A stretch of 64,000 nucleotides of DNA from Pseudoclavibacter sp. AY1H1 (GTDB lineage: Bacteria > Actinomycetota > Actinomycetes > Actinomycetales > Microbacteriaceae), in assembly GCF_002931055.1 (NCBI RefSeq), contig NZ_PSXX01000004.1, positions 1-64,000 of the forward strand. Reading direction: 5' to 3'. The notes beneath the pieces were generated by a model that was not told the origin of the DNA, searched no databases, and worked only from the letters and a program-made list of their open reading frames with translations. A program made the translations under genes and the position numbers. Positions 51,254 to 60,669 of this stretch are shown here, piece by piece (the stretch's first letter is position 1; each line of letters starts with the position of its first letter).

Positions 51254-51820
51254 CCTTGAGATTCCTTTCTGAGAGCTTCGACTCGAACCTCGTGAATTGG
51301 ACCCGAACTGACAACGATGCTTCAGCATGGATGTAGGCGCCGGAAACGCCACGAGCCCGGCCGTGACCACGCTCGCCGAGGCAGCCCACGACTGAAGCCA
51401 CGTCCGCTACACGACTTGTGGGCACCTCGGGAACAAGAGCCGAGACGAGGGCACCTCCGACCCGTCGCGACAGGAATCCGCGAGGGGTGAAAGCCGTATT
51501 CCAATGCAACATTCTCCCTAATTTCGTCGCCGCCGCGGAACGCAGCGAAGAGCAACTTAGCAGACAAAATCACCTCAGAAATCTCCCGACTCAATTGAGG
51601 AACACTTCTGGCACAGCCGCAGCCGAACTCACGCAAGTCCTATATCCCCTATTTCGAGAGATTCTGACTTATTTCACGTGCGATTGGTGGGTAGAGGGTA
51701 GGGGGACGAGCCCGCACGGAATCGTGCACCACCTCGTCACCAGACGCCTCGCACTCGGACGCGCACGTCCGCTGACGCCTGGCAACCGAGCAGGTGCCCG
51801 AAGCTCGAGCCTCGAGCCCG
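51254..51820. other. gene-poor spacer of lower G+C
   Basis: About 570 bp between the membrane-protein gene and the GntR gene. It is visibly richer in A+T than the rest of the window. Open frames here lack ribosome sites and plausible composition. Nothing recognisable was found, apart from a weak GCACG/CGTGC stem near 51714-51727 downstream of GntR. Confidence 0.5.
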
Positions 51821-52507
51821 CTAGGCAGGCAGGACCGGCGCGGCGAGCAGCGGCAGGGTCTCCGCCCGACTGCGCTCGACGTGTGCGAGCGCGAGCGCGG
51901 CCGCTCGTTCGACTTGGCCGCGCACGATCGCGTCGCAGAGGTCGCGATGCTCACGGTGGACGTCGTCGTCGTCGCGTTCGCTGGCGATGTGGAAGAGCCG
52001 CTTGACTCGCCCCTGCACGGGGAGGAGCAGGTCCCGAAGGAGACGACTGCCCGCGAGCGCGACGACGGCATCGTGGAAGTCAGAGGTGGCGTCGGCGATC
52101 CTCGACTCATCCGAGGAGTCGACGGCAGCGTCTGCGGCTGCAAGGGCCACCATGAGCCCCTCCCCCGACTCCCCGTCGGCGCATCGTGCGGCGGCGAGGC
52201 GCGCAGCGAGCACCTCGAGGGACGCGCGGACGTCGAACAGCTCGATCACGTCGGCGAGCTCCATTGGGGCCACCACGGCACCGCGACGCGGCAGCGTGCG
52301 AATGTACCCCTCGGCCTCGAGCCTGGGCAGCGCCTCTCGGATCGGGATGCGCGAGACGCCGAGGGCCTCGGCGACCTCGCGCTCACGCACCCGACTGCCC
52401 GTGGGGAATCGGCCGTCGATGATGCGATCGCGCACCCACTCGTACACCCGCTCGCCATGAGAGACCGAGGCCCCCGAGGGCTCCTCCGTCACGTTCGGAC
52501 TCGTCAT
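51821..52507 (-). CDS. GntR-family regulator with FCD domain
   Basis: A 228-residue repressor. The winged HTH covers about residues 20-85 (VREREVAEALGVSRIPIREAL is the recognition part), followed by an all-helical FCD ligand domain with metal-site residues in DFHDAVV and HREHRDLCDAI. ATG at 52507 or GTG at 52513 are both served by the GAGGAGGGG site; a GTG at 52534 would overlap that site. It is divergent from the permease-deaminase operon and very likely controls it through the two sites at 52618-52701. Confidence 0.85.
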   Translation of the reverse strand: MTSPNVTEEPSGASVSHGERVYEWVRDRIIDGRFPTGSRVREREVAEALGVSRIPIREALPRLEAEGYIRTLPRRGAVVAPMELADVIELFDVRASLEVLAARLAAARCADGESGEGLMVALAAADAAVDSSDESRIADATSDFHDAVVALAGSRLLRDLLLPVQGRVKRLFHIASERDDDDVHREHRDLCDAIVRGQVERAAALALAHVERSRAETLPLLAAPVLPA

Positions 52508-52617
52508 CGCCACGAACACCCCTCCTCGATCCACTGACTGGCTACGTTACGCACCCCACAGAGGCGGGGATGCTCGTGCATCCGCGGCCGATCCGACGAG
52601 TACCGCATCTCCACATT

Positions 52618-52701
52618 TTAGTATGCCAAAACTTGAACCAGGGTCGCCAGAGCCTCGAAAAGAATGGAAACAACTTCCCGTTCTCCAAGCTTTGGCATAC
52701 C
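52618..52701. promoter_or_regulatory. paired GntR/FCD operator candidates
   Basis: TATGCCAAA (52622-52630) and TTTGGCATA (52691-52699) are exact inverted copies 60 bp apart. In context each is a TGG(C/T)AT(A/G)CCA-like near-palindrome, the usual FCD-type operator. The spacing would allow DNA looping between the divergent GntR and permease promoters. Confidence 0.55.
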
Positions 52702-52761
52702 ATCACACGTGTTCGGGTTCAGCCCGACATCGGTGCATCCCCCACGCAAAGGAGCCTGAGC

Positions 52762-54147
52762 ATGACCGATACCGTCACACCAGTCGAGGAAGCGCGGCCG
52801 CGCACCCTCAAGCGCGCCCTCGGGCTGCCCGCCCTCATCGGGTACGGACTCGCCTCCATGGGCGTGCTCTCGGTCGTCTCCGTCTACGGCCCGGCCACCG
52901 AGCTCAGCGACGGGCACCTCCCCGCCGCGTACGTCGCGGCGATCATCATCATGCTGTTCACTGCCCACAGCTACGGACGCATGGCCGCGCACGTGCCGAT
53001 CACGGGTGGCGCCTACGCCTACGTGACGCGCGGCTTCGGACCTGCGGTCGGCTTCGTCACCGGCTGGGTGATGCTGCTCGACTACCTGTTCCTGCCGATG
53101 GTGAACTTCCTGCTCTTCGGCCTCTACTTCAACAGCCTCTTCACCGCGGTGCCGGCCTGGGTCGGCACGCTCGTGTGCATCCTGGTCGTCGCCCTGTTCA
53201 GCATCATCGGCGTCAAGTGGTTCAAGCGCATGAACTTCGTCGTGATCATCGCATCGGTGCTCGTGATCGTCGTCTTCCTCGTCCTGGCGGTGCTCAACGC
53301 CCCAGATCTGACCTTGGCTTCGCTGACCGGTCCGCTCTCGATCGGCGAAGGCGGGCTCGCGCCGATCCTCGCGGCGGCGGCGATCGTGGCGTTCGCCTTC
53401 CTCGGGTTCGACGGGGTCTCGACGCTTGCCGAGGAGACGCACGATCCGCGTCGCAAGGTGCCGAAGGGCATCGTGCTCGCGACGCTGTTCGCGGGCCTCG
53501 GCTACCTGGCCTTCTCGATCGCCGGCAGTCTCATCGCCCCCGACTGGACCCAGCTCGACAACCTCGACGCGGCCGGCACGGAGCTCATGCAGCAGGCTGG
53601 CGGTGACGTGCTGATGGTCGTGTTCGTGATCGTGAACACCGTCGGCATCGTGCTCTGCGGCACGGCGGCGCAGATGAGCGTGAGCCGGGTGCTGTTCGCG
53701 ATGGGCCGTGACGGCATCCTGCCCCCGGTGCTCGCGAAGCTGCACCGACGCTTCCGCACCCCATACGTTGCTGCCATCGTCGTCTCCGTCATCGCCCTGG
53801 TCGCGCTCTTCGTCACGCTTGACCAGGCCGTCTACATGATCAACTTCGGCGCACTCGTGGCGTTTGCCATGGTGAATCTCGCCACCGCCAAGGTGCTCTT
53901 CTTCGACCTCCGCCTGCGCAGCGGATGGGGGATGCTGCGGCACCTCATCATGCCGATCATCGGGTTCGTCTCCGTCGCCTGGCTGTGGACCTCGCTGGCC
54001 CCGTTCACCTTCGTGCTGGGCACGGCGTGGCTCCTCATCGGCGTCATGGTGTACCTCGTTCGCCGCAAGCGCCGGGGTGGACCCCTCGCGCTCCGGCTCG
54101 ACGGCTCATCGACGGAGGCCATGCCCACGATCCCCTACCAGCAGTGA
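52762..54147 (+). CDS. APC-superfamily amino acid/amine permease
   Basis: A 461-residue transporter with about 12 hydrophobic helices. APC landmarks are seen: GYGLASMGVLSVVSVYGP in helix 1, ITGGAYAYVTRGFGP in helix 3 and FAFLGFDGVSTLAEE in helix 6. It probably imports an amino acid, amine or nucleobase-like compound for the coupled deaminase-like enzyme. AAAGGAG precedes the ATG at 52762. Confidence 0.87.
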   Translation: MTDTVTPVEEARPRTLKRALGLPALIGYGLASMGVLSVVSVYGPATELSDGHLPAAYVAAIIIMLFTAHSYGRMAAHVPITGGAYAYVTRGFGPAVGFVTGWVMLLDYLFLPMVNFLLFGLYFNSLFTAVPAWVGTLVCILVVALFSIIGVKWFKRMNFVVIIASVLVIVVFLVLAVLNAPDLTLASLTGPLSIGEGGLAPILAAAAIVAFAFLGFDGVSTLAEETHDPRRKVPKGIVLATLFAGLGYLAFSIAGSLIAPDWTQLDNLDAAGTELMQQAGGDVLMVVFVIVNTVGIVLCGTAAQMSVSRVLFAMGRDGILPPVLAKLHRRFRTPYVAAIVVSVIALVALFVTLDQAVYMINFGALVAFAMVNLATAKVLFFDLRLRSGWGMLRHLIMPIIGFVSVAWLWTSLAPFTFVLGTAWLLIGVMVYLVRRKRRGGPLALRLDGSSTEAMPTIPYQQ

Positions 54148-54209
54148 CCCGGCCGCCAGCAGGCCAGGGCAGTCCGGGAGCTCACGACCATCCCGGGGAA
54201 AGCAGCACC

Positions 54210-55280
54210 ATGACCGATTCCACGCCCACGCAGACGCTGCGCACGCCCGGGCTCGTCGACGCGCACATCCATCCAGACAAGACCTCGTGGGGTCGGCCCT
54301 GGCAGTCGCGTCGAGGAGCGGCCACGCTCGCCGAGCTGATCGAGAACGACCGCGCGACGCAGACGGCCTACGACACGAGCGTCGAGGAGCGCGCGTTCAG
54401 CCTGTTCTCGCAGGCGCTCGCGAACGGCACGTTCGGGATGCGCGCCCACGTCGACGTCTCCTCGGAGCTGGGCATCGGGAACGTGGAAGGGGTTCGTGCC
54501 GCGGCCGAGCGCCTCGCCGGCGACCTGACCGTGCAGATCGTCGCGTTCCCCCAGTTCGGGCTCCTCTCGAACCCGGGCACCCTGGAGGCGATGGCGGCAT
54601 CGCTGCAGTCGGGCGCGGACCTCGTCGGGGGCATCGACCCCTCGGGGCTGGAAGGCGACCTGCACGGGCATCTCGACGCGATCTTCGGGCTCGCCGATCG
54701 CGCCGGACGCGAGCTGGACATCCACCTGCACGACGGCGGCGAGGAGGGCCTGGCGCAGATCCGGGAGATCGCGCGGCGCACGATCGCCGGCGGCCGGCAG
54801 GGCGGCGTGACCATCGGCCACGCCTTCGCGCTCTGCGATCCCACACTCGCGTCGCTCGGCGAGACACTCGATCTCGTCGCCGAGGCGGGCCTCTGGATCG
54901 CGGTGTGCGCGCTCGGCCCCGACCCGGTGCCCGACCTCGACCGCTTCGAAGCCCACGGCGTGCGGGCGGTTGCCGGCTCCGATGGGGTTCGGGATGCGTG
55001 GAGCCCGTTCGGCACGGGCAGCATGGTCGACCGCGCCCACCTCCTCGCCTACCGAACCGGTGCGATGACCGACGAAGAGCTGGAGCGGGCGTTCCGCATC
55101 GCCTCCATCTCGGGCGGCGAGATGATGGGCCTCGCGAGCGTCGCGGAGTGGGACGAGCGCAGTGGCACCCGACTCGAGTTCGCTGCCGAGAATCTCGCTC
55201 AGCTCGTCGTCGACCGACCGGCTCCCCTTCGCGTCCTCCGCGACGGCCGGGTGCTCCACGACGGCCGGGTGCTGCGGTGA
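54210..55280 (+). CDS. amidohydrolase related to cytosine deaminase
   Basis: A 356-residue metal-dependent hydrolase. The metal site HIHPDKT near residue 20 and GMRAHVDV, IHLHDGG, IGHAFAL and a C-terminal GSDGVRD follow the cytosine deaminase/isoguanine deaminase layout. It probably deaminates or hydrolyses a cyclic nitrogen compound. The tail ends in two short repeats (DGRVL). Translation of the MFS gene is coupled through GTGA at 55277. Confidence 0.82.
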   Translation: MTDSTPTQTLRTPGLVDAHIHPDKTSWGRPWQSRRGAATLAELIENDRATQTAYDTSVEERAFSLFSQALANGTFGMRAHVDVSSELGIGNVEGVRAAAERLAGDLTVQIVAFPQFGLLSNPGTLEAMAASLQSGADLVGGIDPSGLEGDLHGHLDAIFGLADRAGRELDIHLHDGGEEGLAQIREIARRTIAGGRQGGVTIGHAFALCDPTLASLGETLDLVAEAGLWIAVCALGPDPVPDLDRFEAHGVRAVAGSDGVRDAWSPFGTGSMVDRAHLLAYRTGAMTDEELERAFRIASISGGEMMGLASVAEWDERSGTRLEFAAENLAQLVVDRPAPLRVLRDGRVLHDGRVLR

Positions 55281-56563
55281 ACGCTCAGCGCCGACAGGGC
55301 GTCGCGGCCGGCATCCTCGTCATCGCCGTCGGGCTGAGCGTCAGGTTCCCGATCACGAACCCCTCCGCGCTGCTCGGTGAGATCGGGACCGGCTACTCGC
55401 TCTCGCCGTCGGCGCTCGCCGTCCTCAGCTCGATTCCGGTGCTCCTCTTCGCGCTCGCCGCGCCCCTCGCCCCGCTGATCGTCGGCCGGCTCGGACTGCC
55501 CAGATCGATCGCGCTGCTCCTCGCGGTGCTCGCGGGCGCGACCCTGCTGCGACCCCTCGGACCCGCGCCGCTGTTCGTGTCGACCGTCCTCATCGGCGCC
55601 TCCATCGCGATCCTCGGTATCCTCGCCCCGCAGATCATCCGGAGCGCGCTCGCCACGCGCGGCGGGTTCTGGACGGGCGTCTACACGGCATCGTTCGGCG
55701 TCAGCGCCGCGACCGGCGCAGCATTCTCGGTGCCGCTCTTCCACGCCCTGGGCGATGAGGTCGGGCCGGCGCTCGCAGCGTGGGGAGTCCCCCTCCTCAT
55801 CGCTCTCGCGTTCGCCCTCGCCTTCGGTCGCCGCATCGAGACCCGCGGCGCTGGGCCACGGCCGACCTCGGCTGGCGAGCGCCAGCCGATCCTGCGCGCC
55901 CGCGGGCTCTGGCCGGTGACGGGTTTCTTCGCCTGCCAGGCGCTCCTCTACTTCGCCATGACCGCGTGGCTCCCCACGATCGCGATGGACCGCGGGGCCA
56001 CCCCGGCGGCGGCCGGACTGCTGCTCGCGTGGATGAGCGTCGCCGGGCTCCCGGCGGCCCTGTTCGCGCCGATGCTTGCATCGCGAGCCGGCTGGCGCAC
56101 GCCGATGCTCGTCGTCACCGCGCTGCTCGGCGCCGCGAGCCTGCTTGGTCTCGCGATCGCACCCCTCGCGGCGATGACCGTGGTCGTCGCGGTGCTCGGC
56201 GTCGCCTTGAGCTCGGCGTTCGGGATCTCCGTCGCGCTCATCGTGCTCACGGCACCGAGCGGCGCATCCACTGCCGCGTTCTCGGCAGTGGTCCAGGGCA
56301 TCGGCTATGGGGCCGCGGCGGCCGGCCCCCTGCTGTCCGGCCTGCTTGCCGGAGCGGGCATCGGCTGGCCGGTCATCATCGGCGGCCTCGCTGTCGTCGC
56401 GCTGCTCGAGCTCGGGTTCGGCGTCGCGAGCTCCCGGGCGTCCCTGGCCGTTCAGCGCACGGGCGAGCTGTCCGCCTCAACTGATCGCGCGAGCGATCGG
56501 GAGGCCGACGCCGTGCGAGGTCAGGCCGCCGTCGATCGAGAGCTCGGCGCCCGTCACGAATGA
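55277..56563 (+). CDS. MFS transporter of the CynX/NimT type
   Basis: A 428-residue membrane protein with about 12 helices; the NPSALLGEIGTGYSLSPSALAVLSS start matches the cyanate/nitroimidazole (CP) group. Its last ~30 residues (from about STDRASDREAD) are hydrophilic and lie over the antisense 3' end of the SDR gene (56477-56563 overlap), suggesting loss of an earlier stop. The GTG start is coupled to the deaminase-like gene. Confidence 0.83.
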   Translation: MNAQRRQGVAAGILVIAVGLSVRFPITNPSALLGEIGTGYSLSPSALAVLSSIPVLLFALAAPLAPLIVGRLGLPRSIALLLAVLAGATLLRPLGPAPLFVSTVLIGASIAILGILAPQIIRSALATRGGFWTGVYTASFGVSAATGAAFSVPLFHALGDEVGPALAAWGVPLLIALAFALAFGRRIETRGAGPRPTSAGERQPILRARGLWPVTGFFACQALLYFAMTAWLPTIAMDRGATPAAAGLLLAWMSVAGLPAALFAPMLASRAGWRTPMLVVTALLGAASLLGLAIAPLAAMTVVVAVLGVALSSAFGISVALIVLTAPSGASTAAFSAVVQGIGYGAAAAGPLLSGLLAGAGIGWPVIIGGLAVVALLELGFGVASSRASLAVQRTGELSASTDRASDREADAVRGQAAVDRELGARHE

Positions 56564-57232
56564 GGTCTCGGGCGAGAGCAGGCTCGCGATGACGTCGGCG
56601 ACCTCACCCGGCGATCCCGTCCGGCCGAGCGGTGTCAGCTCGACGTTGATGTCGCGGAACACCGCCGAGGCGCTCGCCGTCATTGGCGTCTCGATGTACC
56701 CGGGATGCACGATGTTCACGCGGATCCCCCGCGGCCCCAGCTCCATCGCCGCGGTCTTCGTGATGCCGCGCAGCGCCCATTTGCTCGCCGCATACGCCAC
56801 CGCGTAGTGGGCCGTGACCGCCGCCGCGGAACCCACGTTGACGATGGATGCGCCGCTCGCCATGAGCGGGGCGAGCGCCTGGATTCCGAGCGCTGGGCCC
56901 GTCGCGTTGACCGCGAAGGCCACCTCGAAGTCCTCCGCGCTCGCTGCCTCGAGCCGGGCACGCCTCGTGATGCCGGCCGCGTTCACGAGACCCGCGAGCG
57001 CGCCGGTGGTCGCGGCGAGCTCGGCGAGCGACGCCCAGCCCTCCGGGTCGCGCACATCGAGGACAACGCGTCGCACGCCCGACGGCTGGGCGGCATCCGC
57101 GGGCCATGCCAGGTCGGCGGCAATGACCGGGACGTCGCCCTCGATGAGCCGCTCCACGACGGCCGCGCCGATACCGGAAGCGGCCCCCGTCACGACGACG
57201 GCTGCGGCGAACGCACTGGTGGTCTCAGGCAC
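56477..57232 (-). CDS. short-chain dehydrogenase/reductase
   Basis: A 251-residue classical SDR. Seen: cofactor motif TGAASGIG, NAAG in LVNAAGI, catalytic Ser in VNVGSAAA and YAASK (Tyr/Lys). A D in IAADLAWP after the second strand suggests NAD preference. The C-terminal GGLTSHG is normal. The substrate is unknown. It overlaps the convergent MFS gene by 87 bp and lies downstream of the 167-bp repeat array. Confidence 0.88.
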   Translation of the reverse strand: MPETTSAFAAAVVVTGAASGIGAAVVERLIEGDVPVIAADLAWPADAAQPSGVRRVVLDVRDPEGWASLAELAATTGALAGLVNAAGITRRARLEAASAEDFEVAFAVNATGPALGIQALAPLMASGASIVNVGSAAAVTAHYAVAYAASKWALRGITKTAAMELGPRGIRVNIVHPGYIETPMTASASAVFRDINVELTPLGRTGSPGEVADVIASLLSPETSFVTGAELSIDGGLTSHGVGLPIARAIS

Positions 57233-57369
57233 GGGGCTCCTCTCGGCGTGCGGCTCTGCGCATCCACCTCAACTCAAGCAGGGAGCGCGGCAGGCGGACA
57301 GCGGCAATCGCTGATCCGGCCCATCCGCTCCCTGGATGCGACGGCGACGACCACGGCCAGCCCCGATTC

Positions 57370-57940
57370 GAGATGGGTTACACGCCTGGGGATGGGTTGC
57401 AACCCATCCGCAAGCCAGGAACCCATCCCGAAACCGCAGGGGGCAGGCAGCGAGACGAAGGTGGGGCTGGGAAGACAGACGAGGAATCCATCCCGAAACG
57501 GACGCAGCCAGACAACGCGCCCCACCCCAGCTTCTCGAGATGGGTTACACGCCTCGGGGTGGGATGCAACCCATCCACAAGCGAGGAACCCATCCCGAAA
57601 CCGCAGGGGGCAGGCAGCGAGACGAAGGTGGGGCTGGGAAAGCAGACGAGGAATCCATCCCGAAACGGACGCAGCCAGACAACGCGCCCCACCCCAGCTT
57701 CTCGAGATGGGTTACACGCCTCGGGATGGGATGCAACCCATCCACAAGCGCGAAACCCATCCCGAAACCGCAGTGGGCAGGCAGCGAAACGAAGGTGGGG
57801 GTGGGAAGACAGACGAGGAATCCATCCCGAAACGGACGCAGCCAGACAACGCGCCCCACCCCAGCTTCTCGAGATGGGTTACACGCCTCGGGATGGGTTG
57901 CAACCCATCCGCAAGCGCGAAACCCATCCCGAAACGAAAG
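57370..57940. repeat. palindrome array, period exactly 167 bp, about 3.4 copies
   Basis: The word GAGATGGGTTACACGCC starts at 57370, 57537, 57704 and 57871, three intervals of exactly 167. Each unit holds a hairpin of GGGATGGGTT.CNCGC / GCGCGAAACCCATCCCG type around a GGGNTGCAACCC core, then a spacer ending ACAACGCGCCCCACCCC. Copies are nearly identical, so the array is young. Together with 57233-57369 it accounts for the 754-bp gap between SDR and pcaF; no gene is seen there. Confidence 0.9.
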
Positions 57941-57986
57941 TGGGTGGGCAGCGCGGCCCCGCCGCACCGCCGCACCGCCGCGCGCC

Positions 57987-59201
57987 CTACACGCGCTCGA
58001 AGACGGCGGCGAGCGCCTGGCCTCCGCCGATGCACATGGTCTCGAGGGCGAGGCTGGCGTCGAGGGCCGGCAGCTCGTTCGCGAGGGTCGCGAGCATGCG
58101 GATTCCGGTGGCGCCGATGGGGTGGCCGATGGAGATGCCGGAGCCGCGCGGGTTGAGGCGCGGGTCTTCGGCGTCGATGCCCCAGTCGGCGAGGCACGCG
58201 AGCACCTGCACGGCGAAGGCCTCGTTGAGCTCGATCACGTCGAGGTCCGCCAGGCCGATGCCTGCGCGCGCGAGCGCAAGCGACGTCGCCGGCACCGGCG
58301 CGACACCGAAGAGGCGCGGGTCGTTGCCCGCTACCGCCCACGAAACCAGCCGAACGGAAGCCGTGAGGCCAAGCGCAGCCGCCCGCTCTGGGGTCGTCAC
58401 GATGCAGGCTGCGGCCGCGTCGTTCTGTCCGCTCGAGTTACCGGCCGTGACGGTGGATGCCGGGTCCTTCTTCCCGAGGATCGGCCGCAGTCGGGCGAGG
58501 GCCTCGAGCGACGAGTCGGCGCGCGGATGCTCGTCCCGGTCGACGAGCACGTCGCCCTTCCGGCCAGGCACGGTGACGGGCACGAGCTCGGCGTCGAACG
58601 CGCCGGATTCCTGCGCGGCGACGGCGCGTTGGTGCGACTGCAGGGCGAAGCGGTCCTGCGCCTCACGGCTGATGCCGTACTCGGAACGCAGCAGCTCGGC
58701 GCTTCCCACGTTGCCGTCGGGGCTCGGGTAGTTGACGCCGCCGACGGTCTCCCGGCCGCGGGCCAGGGCGTCGTGGAGCATGAGTCCGGCGGGCGGGGTG
58801 CCGCGGCGTCCCTGCTCCGTATAGAGGGGAGCGTTCGACATCGATTCGGCGCCGAGGGCGACGACCACGTCGGCGACCCCCGTCTGCACCTCCATCGCCG
58901 CATTCATGACGGCCTGCAGTCCCGAGCCGCACCGGCGGTCGAGCTGGTACCCCGTCGTGGTGATGGGGAAGCCCGCATCCAGTGCCGCGACCCGCCCGAA
59001 GGCCGGAGACTCCATGGAGGGGTACCCCTGCGCGCCGATGACGGAGTCGACGGCGGTGACGTCGAGCCCGCTGCGCGCGACGAGCGCCTGGAGCACGGCG
59101 ACGCCGAGCGCTCGAGCCGAGAGCGGCGCGAGCGATCCGCCGAGCCGCCCGACGGGCGTGCGGAGCGGTGAGCAGATGACGACCTCGCGGAGCTCGGTCA
59201 T
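57987..59201 (-). CDS. pcaF: beta-ketoadipyl-CoA thiolase
   Basis: A 404-residue thiolase that splits 3-oxoadipyl-CoA into succinyl-CoA and acetyl-CoA. Seen: nucleophile Cys in [16 protein letters not shown] and the C-terminal ETMCIGGGQ. The identity as pcaF rests on its place at the end of a complete pca operon. The ATG overlaps the pcaJ stop (ATGA at 59198). Confidence 0.9.
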   Translation of the reverse strand: MTELREVVICSPLRTPVGRLGGSLAPLSARALGVAVLQALVARSGLDVTAVDSVIGAQGYPSMESPAFGRVAALDAGFPITTTGYQLDRRCGSGLQAVMNAAMEVQTGVADVVVALGAESMSNAPLYTEQGRRGTPPAGLMLHDALARGRETVGGVNYPSPDGNVGSAELLRSEYGISREAQDRFALQSHQRAVAAQESGAFDAELVPVTVPGRKGDVLVDRDEHPRADSSLEALARLRPILGKKDPASTVTAGNSSGQNDAAAACIVTTPERAAALGLTASVRLVSWAVAGNDPRLFGVAPVPATSLALARAGIGLADLDVIELNEAFAVQVLACLADWGIDAEDPRLNPRGSGISIGHPIGATGIRMLATLANELPALDASLALETMCIGGGQALAAVFERV

Positions 59202-59854
59202 GCCGAGACCTCCTGCAGGGACTCGGCGACCGTGAAGGCGGCCCCGGTTGCGTCCCGAACCTCGTCGACCGTCACGCCGGGCGCGAGCTCGACGAGCACG
59301 AGCCCGGAGTCCGTCACGTCGAGGACGGCCAGGTCGGTGATGATGCGGTCGATGCAGCCCTTGCCGGTGAGGGGCAGGGTGCACTGCTCGACGATCTTCG
59401 GCGAGCCGTCCTTCGCGACGTGCTCCATGACGACGAGCACGTGCTCGGCGCCGTTGACGAGGTCCATCGCTCCGCCCATGCCCTTGACCATCTTGCCGGG
59501 CACGGCCCAGTTGGCGATGTCGCCCTGAGCGGAGACCTGCATGGCGCCGAGGACGGCGTTGGTGACGCGGCCGCCGCGGATCATGCCGAAGCTCGCTGCC
59601 GAGTCGAAGAAGGACGCGCCGGGCAGCACGGTGACGGTCTCCTTGCCGGCGTTGATGAGCTTCGGGTCTGCCTCGCCCTCCCACGGGTACGGGCCGACGC
59701 CGAGGATGCCGTTCTCGGAGTGCAGCACCACTTCGATGCCGTCGTCGATGTAGTTCGGGATGAGCGTCGGCAGTCCGATGCCGAGGTTCACGTACGAGCC
59801 GTCCTTGAGCTCCTTGGCGGCGCGGGCGGCCATCTCGTTCCTGGTCAGCGGCAT
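59198..59854 (-). CDS. pcaJ: 3-oxoadipate CoA-transferase subunit B
   Basis: A 218-residue CoA-transferase beta subunit. The catalytic glutamate motif SENGILG is present, with NLGIGLPTL at the N-terminus and GAMDLV mid-chain. With PcaI it moves CoA from succinyl-CoA to 3-oxoadipate. The start overlaps the pcaI stop (TGATG). Confidence 0.93.
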   Translation of the reverse strand: MPLTRNEMAARAAKELKDGSYVNLGIGLPTLIPNYIDDGIEVVLHSENGILGVGPYPWEGEADPKLINAGKETVTVLPGASFFDSAASFGMIRGGRVTNAVLGAMQVSAQGDIANWAVPGKMVKGMGGAMDLVNGAEHVLVVMEHVAKDGSPKIVEQCTLPLTGKGCIDRIITDLAVLDVTDSGLVLVELAPGVTVDEVRDATGAAFTVAESLQEVSA

Positions 59855-60669
59855 CAGGCGTGTCCCCTCGAGTCGGTGGATGCGGTCGTTCCGGCGGTTT
59901 CGCGCGGCCGGACGGTGGTCTTCTCGATGGGCAGCTCACCGGACTGCTCCGATGTGAGCACAACCACCCGGTCGACGTAGATGCCGGGCAGGTGGATCTC
60001 GTCGGGGTCGAGCTCGCCTGGCTCGACGAGTCGGTCGACCTCGGCGATCGTGATGCGCCCGGCCATGCCGGCGAGGGGGTTGAAGTTGCGGGTCGACTTC
60101 TCGAAGCGCAGGTTGCCGTGGCGGTCGCCGACAGCGGCGCGCACGAGCCCGAAGTCGGTGCTGATGGCGGTCTCGAGCACGTACTCCTTCGCGGCCCCGA
60201 ACACGTCGAAGGGGCGCTGCTCCTTGGGGTCGCTCACGAGGCCGACGGTGCCGTCGGAGTTGTAGCGGATGGGCATCCCACCCTCGGAGACCATGGTGCC
60301 GGCCCCGGTCGCCGTGTAGAAGGCCGGGACCCCGACGCCGCCAGCGCGCAGGCGCTCGGCGAGGGTGCCCTGCGGGGTGAGCTCGACCTCGATCTCGCCG
60401 GACAGGTACTGGCGCGCGAACTCCTTGTTCTCGCCGATGTAACTCGCGATGACGCGGCGGATGCGCCCTTTGGAGAGCAGCTCGCCGAGGCCCCAGCCGT
60501 CGACGCCGCAGTTGTTGGAGACGACCTCGAGGCCGTCGACGCCGAGCACTTGGATGGCGCGGATGAGGGTGATGGGCACGCCGGAGAGGCCGAATCCTCC
60601 GACCGCGAGCGATGCGCCCGCCGGGATGTCGGCGACGGCGTCGGCCGCCGAGGCGTAGGTCTTATCCAC
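59854..60669 (-). CDS. pcaI: 3-oxoadipate CoA-transferase subunit A
   Basis: A 271-residue CoA-transferase alpha subunit: GGFGLSGVP glycine motif at the N-terminus, [11 protein letters not shown], and [14 protein letters not shown]. The GTG at 60669 has GAAGGAG upstream and overlaps the end of pcaDC by 8 nt. The C-terminal 40 residues are variable and Thr/Arg-rich. Confidence 0.93.
   Translation of the reverse strand: MDKTYASAADAVADIPAGASLAVGGFGLSGVPITLIRAIQVLGVDGLEVVSNNCGVDGWGLGELLSKGRIRRVIASYIGENKEFARQYLSGEIEVELTPQGTLAERLRAGGVGVPAFYTATGAGTMVSEGGMPIRYNSDGTVGLVSDPKEQRPFDVFGAAKEYVLETAISTDFGLVRAAVGDRHGNLRFEKSTRNFNPLAGMAGRITIAEVDRLVEPGELDPDEIHLPGIYVDRVVVLTSEQSGELPIEKTTVRPRETAGTTASTDSRGHA

Noticed and set aside
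57400-57960. Proteins of 450-611 residues read through the 167-bp array on the plus strand
   Set aside because: They consist of translated DNA repeats followed by antisense of pcaF; no coding signal.
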